From an uncultured Porphyromonadaceae bacterium (GTDB lineage Bacteria; Bacteroidota; Bacteroidia; Bacteroidales; UBA11471), in NCBI GenBank assembly GCA_900547555.1, contig URHG01000021.1, positions 1-40,056 on the forward strand: a stretch of 40,056 nucleotides of DNA, written 5' to 3'. Numbering within the stretch: the first letter of the stretch is position 1; the number at the start of each line of letters is the position of its first letter. Of the stretch, positions 16,151-25,564 are shown piece after piece. The translations under genes and the position numbers were made by a program. The notes beneath the pieces are model-generated. The model saw nothing but the letters and a program-made list of their open reading frames with translations. It did no database searches and was not told the DNA's origin.

Positions 16151-17656
16151 TTATCCGACCGAGCCTTCGAGGGTGATTTGTAGGAGTTTCTGTGCTTCTA
16201 CGGCAAATTCCATAGGAAGTTTGTTCATCACCTCTTTGGCATATCCGTTGACGATGAGACCGACTGCTTCTTCGGTAGGAATACCGCGTTGGTTACAATA
16301 GAATATTTGGTCTTCGTTGATTTTAGACGTTGTAGCTTCGTGCTCGACGATTGCCGTATCGTTTTTTATATCCATGTAAGGAAATGTATGCGCACCGCAA
16401 TGGTCGCTCAGCAATAGACTGTCGCATTGGGTATAGTTGCGGGCGTTTTCAGCTCCCTGCGATACGCGTACCAGCCCTCGGTAGCTGTTTTGGCTGTAAC
16501 CGGCCGAGATTCCTTTCGATACGATGGTGCTGCGGGTATTTTTGCCGATGTGTATCATTTTTGTCCCGGTATCGGCTTGTTGGTAGTTGTTGGTTACTGC
16601 TACCGAGTAAAATTCGCCTATGGAGTTGTCTCCGGCAAGAATGCAACTGGGATATTTCCAAGTAATGGCAGAGCCTGTTTCTACTTGTGTCCAGGATATT
16701 TTAGAATGGTCGCCTTTGCACAATCCTCTTTTGGTTACGAAGTTGTAGATACCGCCTCGTCCTTCTTTGTCGCCGGGATACCAGTTCTGCACCGTCGAAT
16801 ATTTTACCTCGGCACGCTCGTGGGCCCTGATCTCTACAATGGCGGCATGCAGTTGGTTTTCGTCCCGCATGGGAGCCGTACAACCTTCGAGATAACTTAC
16901 ATAACTGTCGTCATCGGCTATGATGAGAGTACGTTCGAACTGTCCGGTGTTTGCTGCATTGATGCGGAAGTAGGTTGACAGTTCCATCGGGCAACGCACC
17001 CCTTTGGGGATATAGACAAACGACCCGTCGCTGAATACTGCCGAATTGAGGGCGGCAAAAAAGTTGTCCCGATAAGGCACTACCGTACCGAGATATTGCT
17101 TGACAAGGTCGGGATAGTCCTTTACGGCTTCGCTGAAAGAACAGAATATGACTCCTAACTCAGCCAGCTTTTCTTTGAATGTGGTTTTGACCGAGACACT
17201 GTCCATGACAGCATCGACGGCGATACCGGAAAGTTTCATCTGCTCTTCGAGTGAGATACCCAATTTATTGAACGTATCAAGCAGTTCAGGATCTACCTCA
17301 TCGAGACTTTTGGGCGACTCTTTCTTTTTGGGGGCTGCGTAATAGCTGATAGCCTGATAGTCGATTTCGGGTATGTCGAGATGAGCCCAACGGGGCATTT
17401 CGAGCGTTTTCCAATGGGCAAACGCTTTAAGGCGGAAATCGAGTAACCATTCGGGTTCATTCTTCTTGGAAGAAATGAGTCGTACGATGTCTTCGTTGAG
17501 GCCTTTGGGTATGACTTCGGTATCGATGTCGGTAACAAATCCGTATTTGTAGTCCGATGAGGTTACTTCATCGATGATTTTCTCCGACTCCTCGCTTTTC
17601 CTTTGAGGTTGGAGATCTTTATATGAATTGTTGAGACTTTCTTTTTTCATTGCCAT
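16151..17656 (-). CDS. sufB: Fe-S cluster assembly protein SufB
   Basis: The 501-residue product matches SufB in length and in conserved blocks: GVRCPMELSTYFRIN, SYLEGCTAP, and the C-terminal NYTQCDSLLLSDHCGAHTFPY region with conserved cysteines (one at residue 411). SufB is the scaffold subunit that receives sulfur from SufS and builds the cluster with SufC and SufD. It is the first suf gene, 32 nt after the CvpA-like gene on the same strand. A start two codons later (MKKESLNN) is equally possible. I see no clear promoter between it and cvpA. Confidence 0.96.
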   Translation of the reverse strand: MAMKKESLNNSYKDLQPQRKSEESEKIIDEVTSSDYKYGFVTDIDTEVIPKGLNEDIVRLISSKKNEPEWLLDFRLKAFAHWKTLEMPRWAHLDIPEIDYQAISYYAAPKKKESPKSLDEVDPELLDTFNKLGISLEEQMKLSGIAVDAVMDSVSVKTTFKEKLAELGVIFCSFSEAVKDYPDLVKQYLGTVVPYRDNFFAALNSAVFSDGSFVYIPKGVRCPMELSTYFRINAANTGQFERTLIIADDDSYVSYLEGCTAPMRDENQLHAAIVEIRAHERAEVKYSTVQNWYPGDKEGRGGIYNFVTKRGLCKGDHSKISWTQVETGSAITWKYPSCILAGDNSIGEFYSVAVTNNYQQADTGTKMIHIGKNTRSTIVSKGISAGYSQNSYRGLVRVSQGAENARNYTQCDSLLLSDHCGAHTFPYMDIKNDTAIVEHEATTSKINEDQIFYCNQRGIPTEEAVGLIVNGYAKEVMNKLPMEFAVEAQKLLQITLEGSVG

Positions 17657-17688
17657 GCGTTACGCTGTTTAGGCGGTAAAACCTTCGT

Positions 17689-18246
17689 TTACTGTAAAAA
17701 CGCCGGAAGTTCGTCTTTGTTTATTTCCGGCAGGGAGATATTTATGTCGGGAATTTCTACTTTTTCTTTGGACCAATCGATGACGAAAGGAGCTACTTTC
17801 AGTACGATTTGGCAGAGTCGCGCTTCCTGCGGGATAGGAGGTACAGAGTTTTTTCCATCACCGTCCAGTATCGTATAAAGATTGAGTAGGGCGCTTGCTA
17901 CAAGCAGATATTTGAAACAGCAGAAAATGCTCCCGGTAATACGGTCGAACCACCCCAGATGCAACATGTGTAATGTTTTTTTGAGGAGGCGGGCCAAAAA
18001 GTTGCACCCGAACAGAAGGACAAGGAATGAAGTAAGATAGGCTAATTTATGGGTTATGCCGGGGCTTGCGAAATCGAATTTGTTGAGCAGGTTCTCGAAT
18101 ATGGGAGTAAAAAGATTGGCGAACAAAATGGCGACGATCAATCCTCCCAAAGAACCGAGTTGCTGTACGATACCTTTATAGTAACCGTGTACTAATCCGT
18201 AAGCGAGAATGGCGCCAACGATAATATCTATAATCTGTACGTTCAT
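17689..18246 (-). CDS. CvpA-family membrane protein
   Basis: This 185-residue protein has about four hydrophobic segments in its first 120 residues. The N-terminal pattern IIDIIVGAILAYGLVHGYYKG followed by LGSLGGLIVAILFAN is typical of the CvpA family. In Escherichia coli cvpA is linked to colicin V production and bile-salt tolerance; the exact biochemical role is not settled. It sits directly upstream of sufB on the same strand (32 nt) and downstream of the infB terminator, so it may head the suf transcript. The C-terminal 60 residues are soluble and acidic. Confidence 0.85.
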   Translation of the reverse strand: MNVQIIDIIVGAILAYGLVHGYYKGIVQQLGSLGGLIVAILFANLFTPIFENLLNKFDFASPGITHKLAYLTSFLVLLFGCNFLARLLKKTLHMLHLGWFDRITGSIFCCFKYLLVASALLNLYTILDGDGKNSVPPIPQEARLCQIVLKVAPFVIDWSKEKVEIPDINISLPEINKDELPAFLQ

Positions 18247-18258
18247 CGTTGTCCTGTC

Positions 18259-18309
18259 AAAAAAGATGATAAGGCGGCATCTGTTTATCGGTATCGATAC
18301 CGCCTTATC
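18259..18309 (-). terminator. Rho-independent terminator after infB
   Basis: Leftward, CCGCCTTATC-type arms (18309-18300 with 18277-18268) enclose a loop, and a run of six T follows (18264-18259). The loop side also holds a 14-bp perfect palindrome, CGGTATCGATACCG (18289-18302). Confidence 0.75.
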
Positions 18310-18315
18310 GTGTTA

Positions 18316-21183
18316 TCAGAGAGTTTTCTTTACCTCTACTTCTTCGTAGGCTTCGATGAGGTCGCCTACTTTTATATCGTTGTAGTTGGCGAGGTTGAGA
18401 CCGCATTCATAGCCGGTGGCGACTTCTTTTATATCGTCTTTGAACCGTTTCAACGAACCGAGTTCGCCGGTGTATATCACGATACCGTCGCGTATGAGGC
18501 GTACCTTGTTGGTCCGTTTTATTTTGCCCTCTTTTACGATGCCGCCGGCAACGGTGCCCACTTTGGAGATGTGGAATGTCTCGCGCACTTCAACGGTGGC
18601 GGTAACTTCTTCCTTGATTTCGGGAGAAAGCATACCTTCCATAGCCGCTTTCACTTCTTCGATGGCATCGTAAATAATTGAATAGAGACGTATATCCACT
18701 CCTTCTTTCTCGGCCAGTTTGCGGGCGGCGATAGAAGGACGTACTTGGAAACCAACGATGATGGCATTCGAAGCAGCTGCCAGTGTAACGTCCGATTCCG
18801 AAATTTGTCCTACGGCTTTATGTAGTACATTTACTTGTATCTCCTCGGTCGAAAGTTTGATAAGCGAGTCGCTCAATGCTTCGATCGAACCGTCGACGTC
18901 GCCTTTCACGATGATGTTCAACTCTTGGAAGTTACCGATGGCGATGCGGCGTCCTATATCGTCGAGCGTAAGCAACTTATGGGTACGCAATCCTTGCTCG
19001 CGTTGCAGTTGTTCGCGTTTGTTCGCTATTTCTCGTGCTTCTTGGTCGCTGCCCAGTACTTTGAACTGATCGCCGGCGGTCGGAGCACCGTTCAATCCGA
19101 GTATGAGGACGGGAGCCGAGGGGCCGGCTTCTTTGATGCGTGCGTTCCGCTCGTTGAACATGGCTTTGACTCTACCGAATTGCGTTCCTGCCAGTACGAT
19201 GTCGCCTGTGTGCAATGTGCCGTTTTCTACCAGTACGGTGGCAACGTAACCACGACCCTTGTCGAGTGCCGACTCGATGATCGAACCCGAAGCACGCCGG
19301 TTGGGATTGGCTTTCAGGTCGAGCAATTCGGCTTCGAGCAGAACTTTTTCCATTAATTCTTTTACGCCGGTACCTTTTTTGGCCGAAATATCCTGAGATT
19401 GGTATTTACCACCCCATTCTTCGACCAGATAGTTCATATTGGCAAGTTCTTCTTTTATCTTGTCGGGATTGGCGTTGGGCTTGTCGACCTTGTTGATGGC
19501 GAAGACGATGGGAACGCCTGCGGCCGACGCGTGGTTGATGGCTTCGACCGTTTGCGGCATGACATTGTCATCGGCCGCAACGATGATAATGGCGATATCC
19601 GTTACTTTGGCACCTCGTGCACGCATGGCGGTAAACGCTTCGTGACCGGGAGTATCGAGGAATGTGATGCGGCGACCGTCTTCGAGAACGACATTGTATG
19701 CCCCAATGTGTTGCGTGATGCCTCCGGCTTCACCGGCGATGACATTGGCATTGCGTATGTAGTCGAGCAATGATGTTTTACCATGATCGACATGTCCCAT
19801 GACGGTTACGATAGGAGGACGTTGGGTGAGATCTTCTTCCCGATCTTCTTCTTCGTCCATCGCTTCGGCAACCTCCGCGCTTACATATTCGGTTTCATAA
19901 CCGAATTCTTCGGCGACGATATTGATGGTTTCTGCGTCGAGACGTTGGTTTATCGATACCATGATGCCGAGGCTCATGCAGGTGGCGATGACATTATTTA
20001 TCGGCACATTCATGAGGCTGGCCAGGTCATTTGCCGTTACAAATTCGGTAAGTTTCAGTATACGGCTTTCTTCCATCTCGCGTTCGGCAGCTTCTTGTGC
20101 CTTGTTCGAGAAAGCCTCCCTTTTTTCTTTACGCCATTTGGCACTTTTTTTCTGGCTTTTGGACGTGAGACGGGCAAGTGTTTCCTTGATTTGTTTTTGC
20201 ACGTCTTCTTCATTGACTTCGGCCTTGACAGGCTTTTTCAATTTCGGAGGTTGTTGTTTGCCGCTGTTGTGGCGATCGCTGCTATACGAGTTGTCGACAC
20301 TGTGTTCGATGTCGATGCGTTCCTTTTTGATACGTTTCCGTTTTTTACGTTCGCCGTCGCTTTCTGTATTTGTATTTTCGGTTTGAGGTGCGGCCGGACG
20401 TTTGGTATCGGTACGTTGTTTTTCTTTGGCTTCCCGTTCCTTGCGTTTTTCTTCTTTGCTTTTTTTCTTGGGACGAGTTTGCTGGTTGATAGCCGATAAG
20501 TCGATTTTACCGACGACGTTGATACCCGGAGTTTTGACCGTATTCAATTTGAATATTTCTTCGTTTTTTGGGGTAGCAACTTCGGTCTCTTCTTTTTCTT
20601 CGCCCTTTTCCTCATCAGCGTTTTCGGAAATCATTTCTTTTTCATTCTCGATATTTATCGGTTCGGGGATTTCCTCTTTTTCGGGTTCTGTCTCTACCGT
20701 ATCGTCGATTTCCGGCTCTTCCACAGGTGCGACCTCTTCTTCCGTTTCTGCAAGAGGTTCGGAAAAAGATTCTATCACTTCTTCTTCTACTTTTTCCGTT
20801 TCTTCGGACGGAACAGTTTCTTCCTCGGGGCGGATCTTCGGTTCTTCGACTTTTTTATGTAAGTTGTCTAAGTCGATTTTACCGACGGCTTTGATATGAG
20901 GTTTGAGCGATTCGTCGATAACAGTCTCGATTTCCTGAGGCTCATTGAGGGTATCTTCCTGAGCGGCTTTTTTCTCTTTCTGCCGTTCTTGGCTGATGCG
21001 TTCCGATTCTATTTTCAGATCCTTATCGGTACTGAATTCTTTGACGAGCAAATTATATTGTTCGTCGGTAATTTTGGTATTCGGGTTCAATTCGATCTCG
21101 AAACCTTTCTTTCGCAGGAACGCGGCTACCGTTTGTATACCTACGTTTAAATCTCTTGTTACTTTATTTAACCTTATCGACAT
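18316..21183 (-). CDS. infB: Translation initiation factor IF-2
   Basis: This 955-residue GTPase brings initiator tRNA to the 30S subunit and promotes subunit joining. The N-terminal IF2N-type segment (residues 1-55) is followed by a long Glu/Lys-rich low-complexity region to about residue 330. The G domain begins near residue 455, with G1 GHVDHGKTSLLD, G3 DTPGHEAF and G4 NKVDKP, and is followed by the C-terminal domains that bind fMet-tRNA. The length is normal for Bacteroidota, where the N-terminal extension is long. It is the third gene of rimP-nusA-infB, 100 nt after nusA, and is followed by a terminator. Confidence 0.97.
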   Translation of the reverse strand: MSIRLNKVTRDLNVGIQTVAAFLRKKGFEIELNPNTKITDEQYNLLVKEFSTDKDLKIESERISQERQKEKKAAQEDTLNEPQEIETVIDESLKPHIKAVGKIDLDNLHKKVEEPKIRPEEETVPSEETEKVEEEVIESFSEPLAETEEEVAPVEEPEIDDTVETEPEKEEIPEPINIENEKEMISENADEEKGEEKEETEVATPKNEEIFKLNTVKTPGINVVGKIDLSAINQQTRPKKKSKEEKRKEREAKEKQRTDTKRPAAPQTENTNTESDGERKKRKRIKKERIDIEHSVDNSYSSDRHNSGKQQPPKLKKPVKAEVNEEDVQKQIKETLARLTSKSQKKSAKWRKEKREAFSNKAQEAAEREMEESRILKLTEFVTANDLASLMNVPINNVIATCMSLGIMVSINQRLDAETINIVAEEFGYETEYVSAEVAEAMDEEEDREEDLTQRPPIVTVMGHVDHGKTSLLDYIRNANVIAGEAGGITQHIGAYNVVLEDGRRITFLDTPGHEAFTAMRARGAKVTDIAIIIVAADDNVMPQTVEAINHASAAGVPIVFAINKVDKPNANPDKIKEELANMNYLVEEWGGKYQSQDISAKKGTGVKELMEKVLLEAELLDLKANPNRRASGSIIESALDKGRGYVATVLVENGTLHTGDIVLAGTQFGRVKAMFNERNARIKEAGPSAPVLILGLNGAPTAGDQFKVLGSDQEAREIANKREQLQREQGLRTHKLLTLDDIGRRIAIGNFQELNIIVKGDVDGSIEALSDSLIKLSTEEIQVNVLHKAVGQISESDVTLAAASNAIIVGFQVRPSIAARKLAEKEGVDIRLYSIIYDAIEEVKAAMEGMLSPEIKEEVTATVEVRETFHISKVGTVAGGIVKEGKIKRTNKVRLIRDGIVIYTGELGSLKRFKDDIKEVATGYECGLNLANYNDIKVGDLIEAYEEVEVKKTL

Positions 21184-21283
21184 AGTTACATTTTAACGTT
21201 GATGAATGTTGTTTGCCACTTTTCTTTTTCTCTTGTGGCTGCGAGAGCGTAGAACCGGACGGAACGGTTGGGTGGTCCGAAGA

Positions 21284-22552
21284 TTATGCTTCCTCGTCGG
21301 TGTCTTCGAATTCTGCTTTCAGAATTTTGATAACTTCATCGACCGTATCTTCTTCGAGGTCTGCACCTTCGATAAGCTCTTCCCGGCTTTTTGCCAGTAC
21401 GCTTTTTGCTGTGGCGCAACCGATGCTTTTCAGTGCCTCGATAACCCATTCGTCGATTTCGTCTTTGAATTCATCGAGATAGATATCTTCTTCCTCGCTC
21501 TCGTCGATATCCCGATATACATCGATCGTGTAACCGGTGAGCATGCTGGCGAGTTTTATGTTGAAGCCGCCTTTTCCGATGGCGAGCGATACCTCTTCGG
21601 GTTTGAGGAATACTTCGGCCTTTTTCTCTTCTTCGTTGAGGCGTATCGAAGATATTTTGGCGGGGTTCAGTGCCCGTTGTATAAAGAGAGAGGTGTTGGT
21701 CGTATAGTTGATGACGTCGATATTTTCATTACGCAATTCCCGTACGATGCCGTGGATACGCGAACCTTTTACTCCTACGCAGGCACCGACCGGGTCGATA
21801 CGTTCGTCATACGATTCTACGGCAATCTTTGCGCGTTCGCCGGGAATGCGGGCGACTTTGTGTATCGTGATGAGGCCGTCGTGTATCTCGGGGACTTCGA
21901 GCTCGAAAAGGCGGCGCAAGAAGTCTTCCGATGTACGGGAAACGATAATCTTGGGATTGTTGTTTTTATTATCTACTTGCAGAATGGCTGCGCGTGCGGT
22001 TTCTCCTTTGCGGTAGAAATCTCCGGGTATTTGTTCGGATTTGGGAAGAATCATCTCATTGCCTTCGTCGTCGATGAGCAGCATCTCTTTTTTCCAGATT
22101 TGGTATACCTCGGCACTTACCAGTTGTCCTATTTTATCTTTGTACTGGTTGTAAATCGCGTCTTTTTGGAGTTCCAGAATTTTCGAAGCCAATGTTTGGC
22201 GCAAGTTTAATATGGCGCGACGACCGAATTTTTCAAAGAATACCTCGTCGGTAACCTCTTCGCCCACTTCGTAATCTTCGTCGATTTTTTTTGCCTCCGA
22301 CAGAGAGATTTGCAGGTTGGTGTCTTCGACCTTGTCGTCTTCTACGACTTCACGGTTACGCCATATTTCAAAGTCTCCCTTGTCGGGATTGACGATGATG
22401 TCGAAGTTTTCGTCTGTACCGAACATTTTCGCTAATACGTTGCGGAAAGATTCTTCCAACACGCTGATCATGGTGGTACGGTCGATGTTTTTCAATTCCT
22501 TGAATTCGGAGAAGGTGTCGACCATGCTCATAGTTTCCTCTTTCTTGGCCAT
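21284..22552 (-). CDS. nusA: Transcription termination/antitermination factor NusA
   Basis: This 422-residue protein has the NusA N-terminal RNA-polymerase-binding domain (about 1-130), an S1 domain, and two KH domains containing GACVGVKGSRIHGIVRELRNE and LAIGKGGFNIKLASMLTGY, followed by an acidic C-terminal helical domain. It modulates pausing, termination and antitermination. It starts 1 nt after the rimP stop, so the two are translationally coupled, and infB follows, which is the conserved bacterial order. NusA is known in E. coli to control its own operon through leader termination; a leader hairpin is present here upstream of rimP. Confidence 0.97.
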   Translation of the reverse strand: MAKKEETMSMVDTFSEFKELKNIDRTTMISVLEESFRNVLAKMFGTDENFDIIVNPDKGDFEIWRNREVVEDDKVEDTNLQISLSEAKKIDEDYEVGEEVTDEVFFEKFGRRAILNLRQTLASKILELQKDAIYNQYKDKIGQLVSAEVYQIWKKEMLLIDDEGNEMILPKSEQIPGDFYRKGETARAAILQVDNKNNNPKIIVSRTSEDFLRRLFELEVPEIHDGLITIHKVARIPGERAKIAVESYDERIDPVGACVGVKGSRIHGIVRELRNENIDVINYTTNTSLFIQRALNPAKISSIRLNEEEKKAEVFLKPEEVSLAIGKGGFNIKLASMLTGYTIDVYRDIDESEEEDIYLDEFKDEIDEWVIEALKSIGCATAKSVLAKSREELIEGADLEEDTVDEVIKILKAEFEDTDEEA

Positions 22553-22553
22553 T

Positions 22554-23021
22554 TTATTTGAATCTGATTAAATATTTTGTGTATTTTATATCATTGTAAG
22601 AAAAGGTCAAATCTTCTTCGACCTCGATTTTGCGTTTGGCTCCTTCGGGTTTTACTTTTTTTGTAACCGTCAGGGTGAATGCATTTTCATCGGCGGCTTT
22701 GAGTATTCCGTTGTGTTTTATGCCGGTACGAGTGAGAACCTCTACTTCATTGCCGATGTTTTTTTGATATTGCCGTACCACTTTGAATGGAGATGTTATG
22801 CCGGCCGACCCTACTTCGAGCTCGTAATCTTCGACATCTCTGTCGAGCCGGCTTTCGATGAAATGGTGCAATGTCGTGCAACGATCTATGTCTACACCTT
22901 CATCGTTGTCTATTTCCACTACGATACGGTTGTCGGGGGCAACGGTGATGTCGACCACGAAAAGATCGGTTTCCCGTATTCCCTCTTTTACGATTTCTTC
23001 TACAATTTTAGGGTCTATCAT
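22554..23021 (-). CDS. rimP: Ribosome maturation factor RimP
   Basis: The start at 23021 (MIDPKIVEEIVKEGI) gives 155 residues, the family length; the ATG at 23066 would lie inside the leader hairpin. Conserved pieces include VVEIDNDEGVDIDRC and YELEVGSAGITSPF, the RimP signature. RimP helps assemble the 30S subunit. It is the first gene of rimP-nusA-infB, with a promoter at 23100-23130. Confidence 0.95.
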   Translation of the reverse strand: MIDPKIVEEIVKEGIRETDLFVVDITVAPDNRIVVEIDNDEGVDIDRCTTLHHFIESRLDRDVEDYELEVGSAGITSPFKVVRQYQKNIGNEVEVLTRTGIKHNGILKAADENAFTLTVTKKVKPEGAKRKIEVEEDLTFSYNDIKYTKYLIRFK

Positions 23022-23056
23022 AGATTTTGGATATATCGACCGATTTAGAATAAAAC

Positions 23057-23078
23057 GAGGGGACAAATTTGTCCCCTC
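23057..23078 (-). promoter_or_regulatory. Attenuator-like hairpin in the rimP leader
   Basis: A perfect 22-nt palindrome, GAGGGGAC AAATTT GTCCCCTC, lies 15-36 nt after the expected transcript start and is followed leftward by GTTTTATT, a terminator-like arrangement. It sits between the promoter and rimP, as an attenuator would. Confidence 0.55.
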
Positions 23079-23099
23079 TCTTTCGGCTCATTTACGAGG

Positions 23100-23130
23100 C
23101 AAATATAGCGGTTTTCTTCGGGGTGTGCAA
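23100..23130 (-). promoter_or_regulatory. Promoter of rimP-nusA-infB
   Basis: On the minus strand TTG (23130-23128), 20 nt, TATATTTG (23107-23100), a full match to the Bacteroidota consensus. It gives a leader of about 70 nt. Confidence 0.8.
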
Positions 23131-23203
23131 ACATGACCCTCTTTTTTATTTGAGAAATCGTTTTTTGAGGTGTGTATTTATTTTTATTTAACATATATGG
23201 GCC

Positions 23204-23911
23204 TCAATAATTTGTGGGGAAAGGGAAATTCCGGAGTTCTTTTCTCAATATCAGTTCGTTTCCGTTACAGTATCGGTTGCATATTTCGTGGAATTTGGCG
23301 CTGTGGTTCATTTCGCTCAAATGGGATAGTTCGTGTAGTATGACGTAGTCGATGAGGCGGTCGGGTAGGTACATAAGGTGGTACGACAGGCTTATGCGTC
23401 GGTCGCTTCGGCATGTTCCCAGCCGCCGAGAGCCTCTGGTGATGATCAGCTCTTTGTAGTTGTTTCCGGTTTTTTGTGCCCAATATTCCAATCGTTGAGG
23501 CAGAAAATTTTCTGCGGCATTTTTCAGATGTGGTTGTATGTGTTTGGCAATGGATTTTTGTATGTTTTTATCGTTGTATTCGGTCAATTGCGGTAAAACG
23601 ATATGCAAAGTGTTGTCGTGTAGACAACTACTTATCGTGTGGTGGTCGCCGCACGATATCATGATGACGAACGTACGGGTATAGATAATATCGCCCGGTT
23701 GCAGGAAACGACCTTCGGTTCGTCGGAATAGTTTGCGTAAATCGTCCCGTTTTTCTTCAATACTTTGCTGTATGGCGTCGATTCGGGTATGTCGCGGGTG
23801 GGTGATAGATAGAGAACCGTATCGAATACGAAAAATAAGATGTCTTGCCGTAGAGCGTTCGAGGAGGGTTATTTCCCCGAATTCCCGATCGATAATGGTC
23901 GCAGATTTCAT
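23204..23911 (-). CDS. YgjP-type zinc metallopeptidase (DUF45 family)
   Basis: The start at 23911 (MKSATIIDREFGEITL) gives 235 residues. The zinc site is HELSH at residues 193-197 with the following MNHSAKFHEICNRY, which is the pattern of the YgjP/DUF45 (SprT-like) metallopeptidases, including the third histidine. These are cytoplasmic; in E. coli the family member sits with restriction or repair genes, and its physiological substrate is not established. A -7-like TATATTTG (23923-23916) lies only 4 nt before this ATG without a -33 element. The gene stands alone upstream of the rimP promoter. Confidence 0.85.
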   Translation of the reverse strand: MKSATIIDREFGEITLLERSTARHLIFRIRYGSLSITHPRHTRIDAIQQSIEEKRDDLRKLFRRTEGRFLQPGDIIYTRTFVIMISCGDHHTISSCLHDNTLHIVLPQLTEYNDKNIQKSIAKHIQPHLKNAAENFLPQRLEYWAQKTGNNYKELIITRGSRRLGTCRSDRRISLSYHLMYLPDRLIDYVILHELSHLSEMNHSAKFHEICNRYCNGNELILRKELRNFPFPTNY

Positions 23912-24024
23912 GTCGCAAATATAATACAATCCGGTGTGATTGTAAAAGATATTCTGCGAATGTGCTTTTATGTTTTTGGAAGAGGGGATTTGCGGAAAAT
24001 TTTTCGATGAAGTACGGTCTTGTT

Positions 24025-24342
24025 TTATTGGCTGAGTATGGAAAGCAGTTTTGATAAGTAGGACAGGTGTGTTGCGTCGATTTGTTCTTCGGGGCAGGCT
24101 CCGGTCATATAAATGAGATAACTGGCAAACTGTAAACGGGTTTCTATCTCCTCTATGGTCGAAAAGATTTCGTAGGGATCGACCGAAGTTATTTCTAGTA
24201 TATCGGGATAGAAATCGTATTTTTTACAGACACTTTCGATGAGATTGTGTTTCTCTTTTGTGAGAGAGGTGCGATTTCCCGAAAGTATGATCATGGTTTG
24301 TAATAGGGCTGCTAATTCTTTTTTGTTCGGTTTTTTCATCAT
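24025..24342 (-). CDS. Small unknown protein, helical
   Basis: This 105-residue protein (start 24342, or 24339 by the second of two adjacent ATGs) is not recognised. It looks entirely helical, with Lys-rich N-terminus and Leu/Ile-rich segments such as ETRLQFASYLIYMTGACPEEQ, and lacks a signal peptide or membrane segment. A TACTTTTG -7-like element (24373-24366) precedes it without a -33 box. It lies between nadK and the YgjP-type gene on the same strand, with large gaps on both sides, so its context gives no hint. Being intact and in host-like codon use, it is probably a real gene. Confidence 0.65.
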   Translation of the reverse strand: MMKKPNKKELAALLQTMIILSGNRTSLTKEKHNLIESVCKKYDFYPDILEITSVDPYEIFSTIEEIETRLQFASYLIYMTGACPEEQIDATHLSYLSKLLSILSQ

Positions 24343-24515
24343 TTGGCTTGTTTTTATTTTTATGACAAAAGTAATAAAAACAAACCAATTAAATATGATA
24401 CAAATCGGTTATAATACTATTTATTTGGTTAATAAAGATGAAATAAATAATATTATGGGAGGGTGTTTATAAGATAGAAACGAAAAATATATGTTGAGAG
24501 TAGAAATTCCTTTAT

Positions 24516-25385
24516 TCAGATATTGCTTCGCAAGTCGACCCCCCACATGAGTTTTTTTCGTAAGGTGTCGGTAAAGAGTTGATTGTTGCGTTTGATCACC
24601 CGTATGGGGAACGGCGCTTTGTGCAATGTAATACTTTCTCCCGAAGTCTTTTCTTCGGAGCGGCCGTCGAGACTGACTAGAAAATGCCGGTTCCTGCCTT
24701 CGGCGACAAGCCTGATTTCGGCATCGTCGCCGATAACGAGCGGACGTACATTGAGGCTATGCGGTGCGACGGGAGTGATAATGAAATTGGACGCTTGGGG
24801 GGCAACTATGGGACCGCCGACACTCAGGGAATATCCTGTCGATCCGGTGGGGGTGGCTACCAGTAATCCGTCAGCTTGATATGTGTTCAGGAATGTATTG
24901 TCAAGATAAGCGTGTATGGTAATCATCGACGATGTGTCGAGTTTCAATACGGCAACTTCATTCAGGGCGTACGGCCATGTTGCCCGGCTGCCGTCGGTGA
25001 TATGCAGCAGCGATCGCTCCTCGATATGGTAGCGACCGGCCATGATTTCATCGATGGCTTGTTCGGTCTCGCTGCTTTGCACATCGGCGAGAAACCCCAT
25101 GCGCCCGAGGTTGATGCCCAGTATCGGAATGCGTTTGTCCCCGATGCGCTCGGCGGTTTTCAGAAAAGTTCCGTCCCCACCTAAACTCAAAGAAATGTCG
25201 GCCTGAAAATCATTTCCCGAAAGGACCGTTATTTCCGGCAGTCTGATACCCATATCCTGCATGACCCGCAGAAATTCCCGGTCGATGAGCAGTTCGGGAG
25301 CATATTTTTGCAAAGAAGAAAACAATATGTTTATTTCATCTTGTTTGCCCGAGGCATACGATTTTCCGAAAATAGCAATTCTCAT
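24516..25385 (-). CDS. nadK: NAD kinase
   Basis: The start at 25385 (MRIAIFGKSY) gives 289 residues, the family length; the longer reading covers the promoter gap. The hallmark GGDGT is at residues 69-73 with catalytic Asp71, and the NAD-binding region NEVAVLK and ATPTGSTGYSLSVGGP is intact. The enzyme phosphorylates NAD to NADP in the cytoplasm. It is divergent from pdxJ across 179 bp; this nadK/pdxJ pairing next to exbB-exbD-tonB is common in Bacteroidales. Confidence 0.96.
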   Translation of the reverse strand: MRIAIFGKSYASGKQDEINILFSSLQKYAPELLIDREFLRVMQDMGIRLPEITVLSGNDFQADISLSLGGDGTFLKTAERIGDKRIPILGINLGRMGFLADVQSSETEQAIDEIMAGRYHIEERSLLHITDGSRATWPYALNEVAVLKLDTSSMITIHAYLDNTFLNTYQADGLLVATPTGSTGYSLSVGGPIVAPQASNFIITPVAPHSLNVRPLVIGDDAEIRLVAEGRNRHFLVSLDGRSEEKTSGESITLHKAPFPIRVIKRNNQLFTDTLRKKLMWGVDLRSNI

Positions 25386-25564
25386 GGGTCGTCGGTAGTG
25401 GATTAGTGGAAATTTTGTAAATAAACTTGCAAATGTGCGATAGTTTTTTTTCTGAATTGAACAAAAGCTATTATTTTTGCAAGTAATATCTGTGTACAAA
25501 AATAGCAAAAAAAATTTGTATGCTTATATCGAAATCCGAAAAACGGAATAATCACTATCGTTTT

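Noticed and set aside
18289..18302. CGGTATCGATACCG palindrome as a regulator site
   Set aside because: It lies inside the infB terminator region and is explained at least in part by that structure.
21206..22210. 334-residue rightward reading frame opposite nusA
   Set aside because: Phe/Val-rich shadow of nusA; composition follows from the complement of acidic codons.
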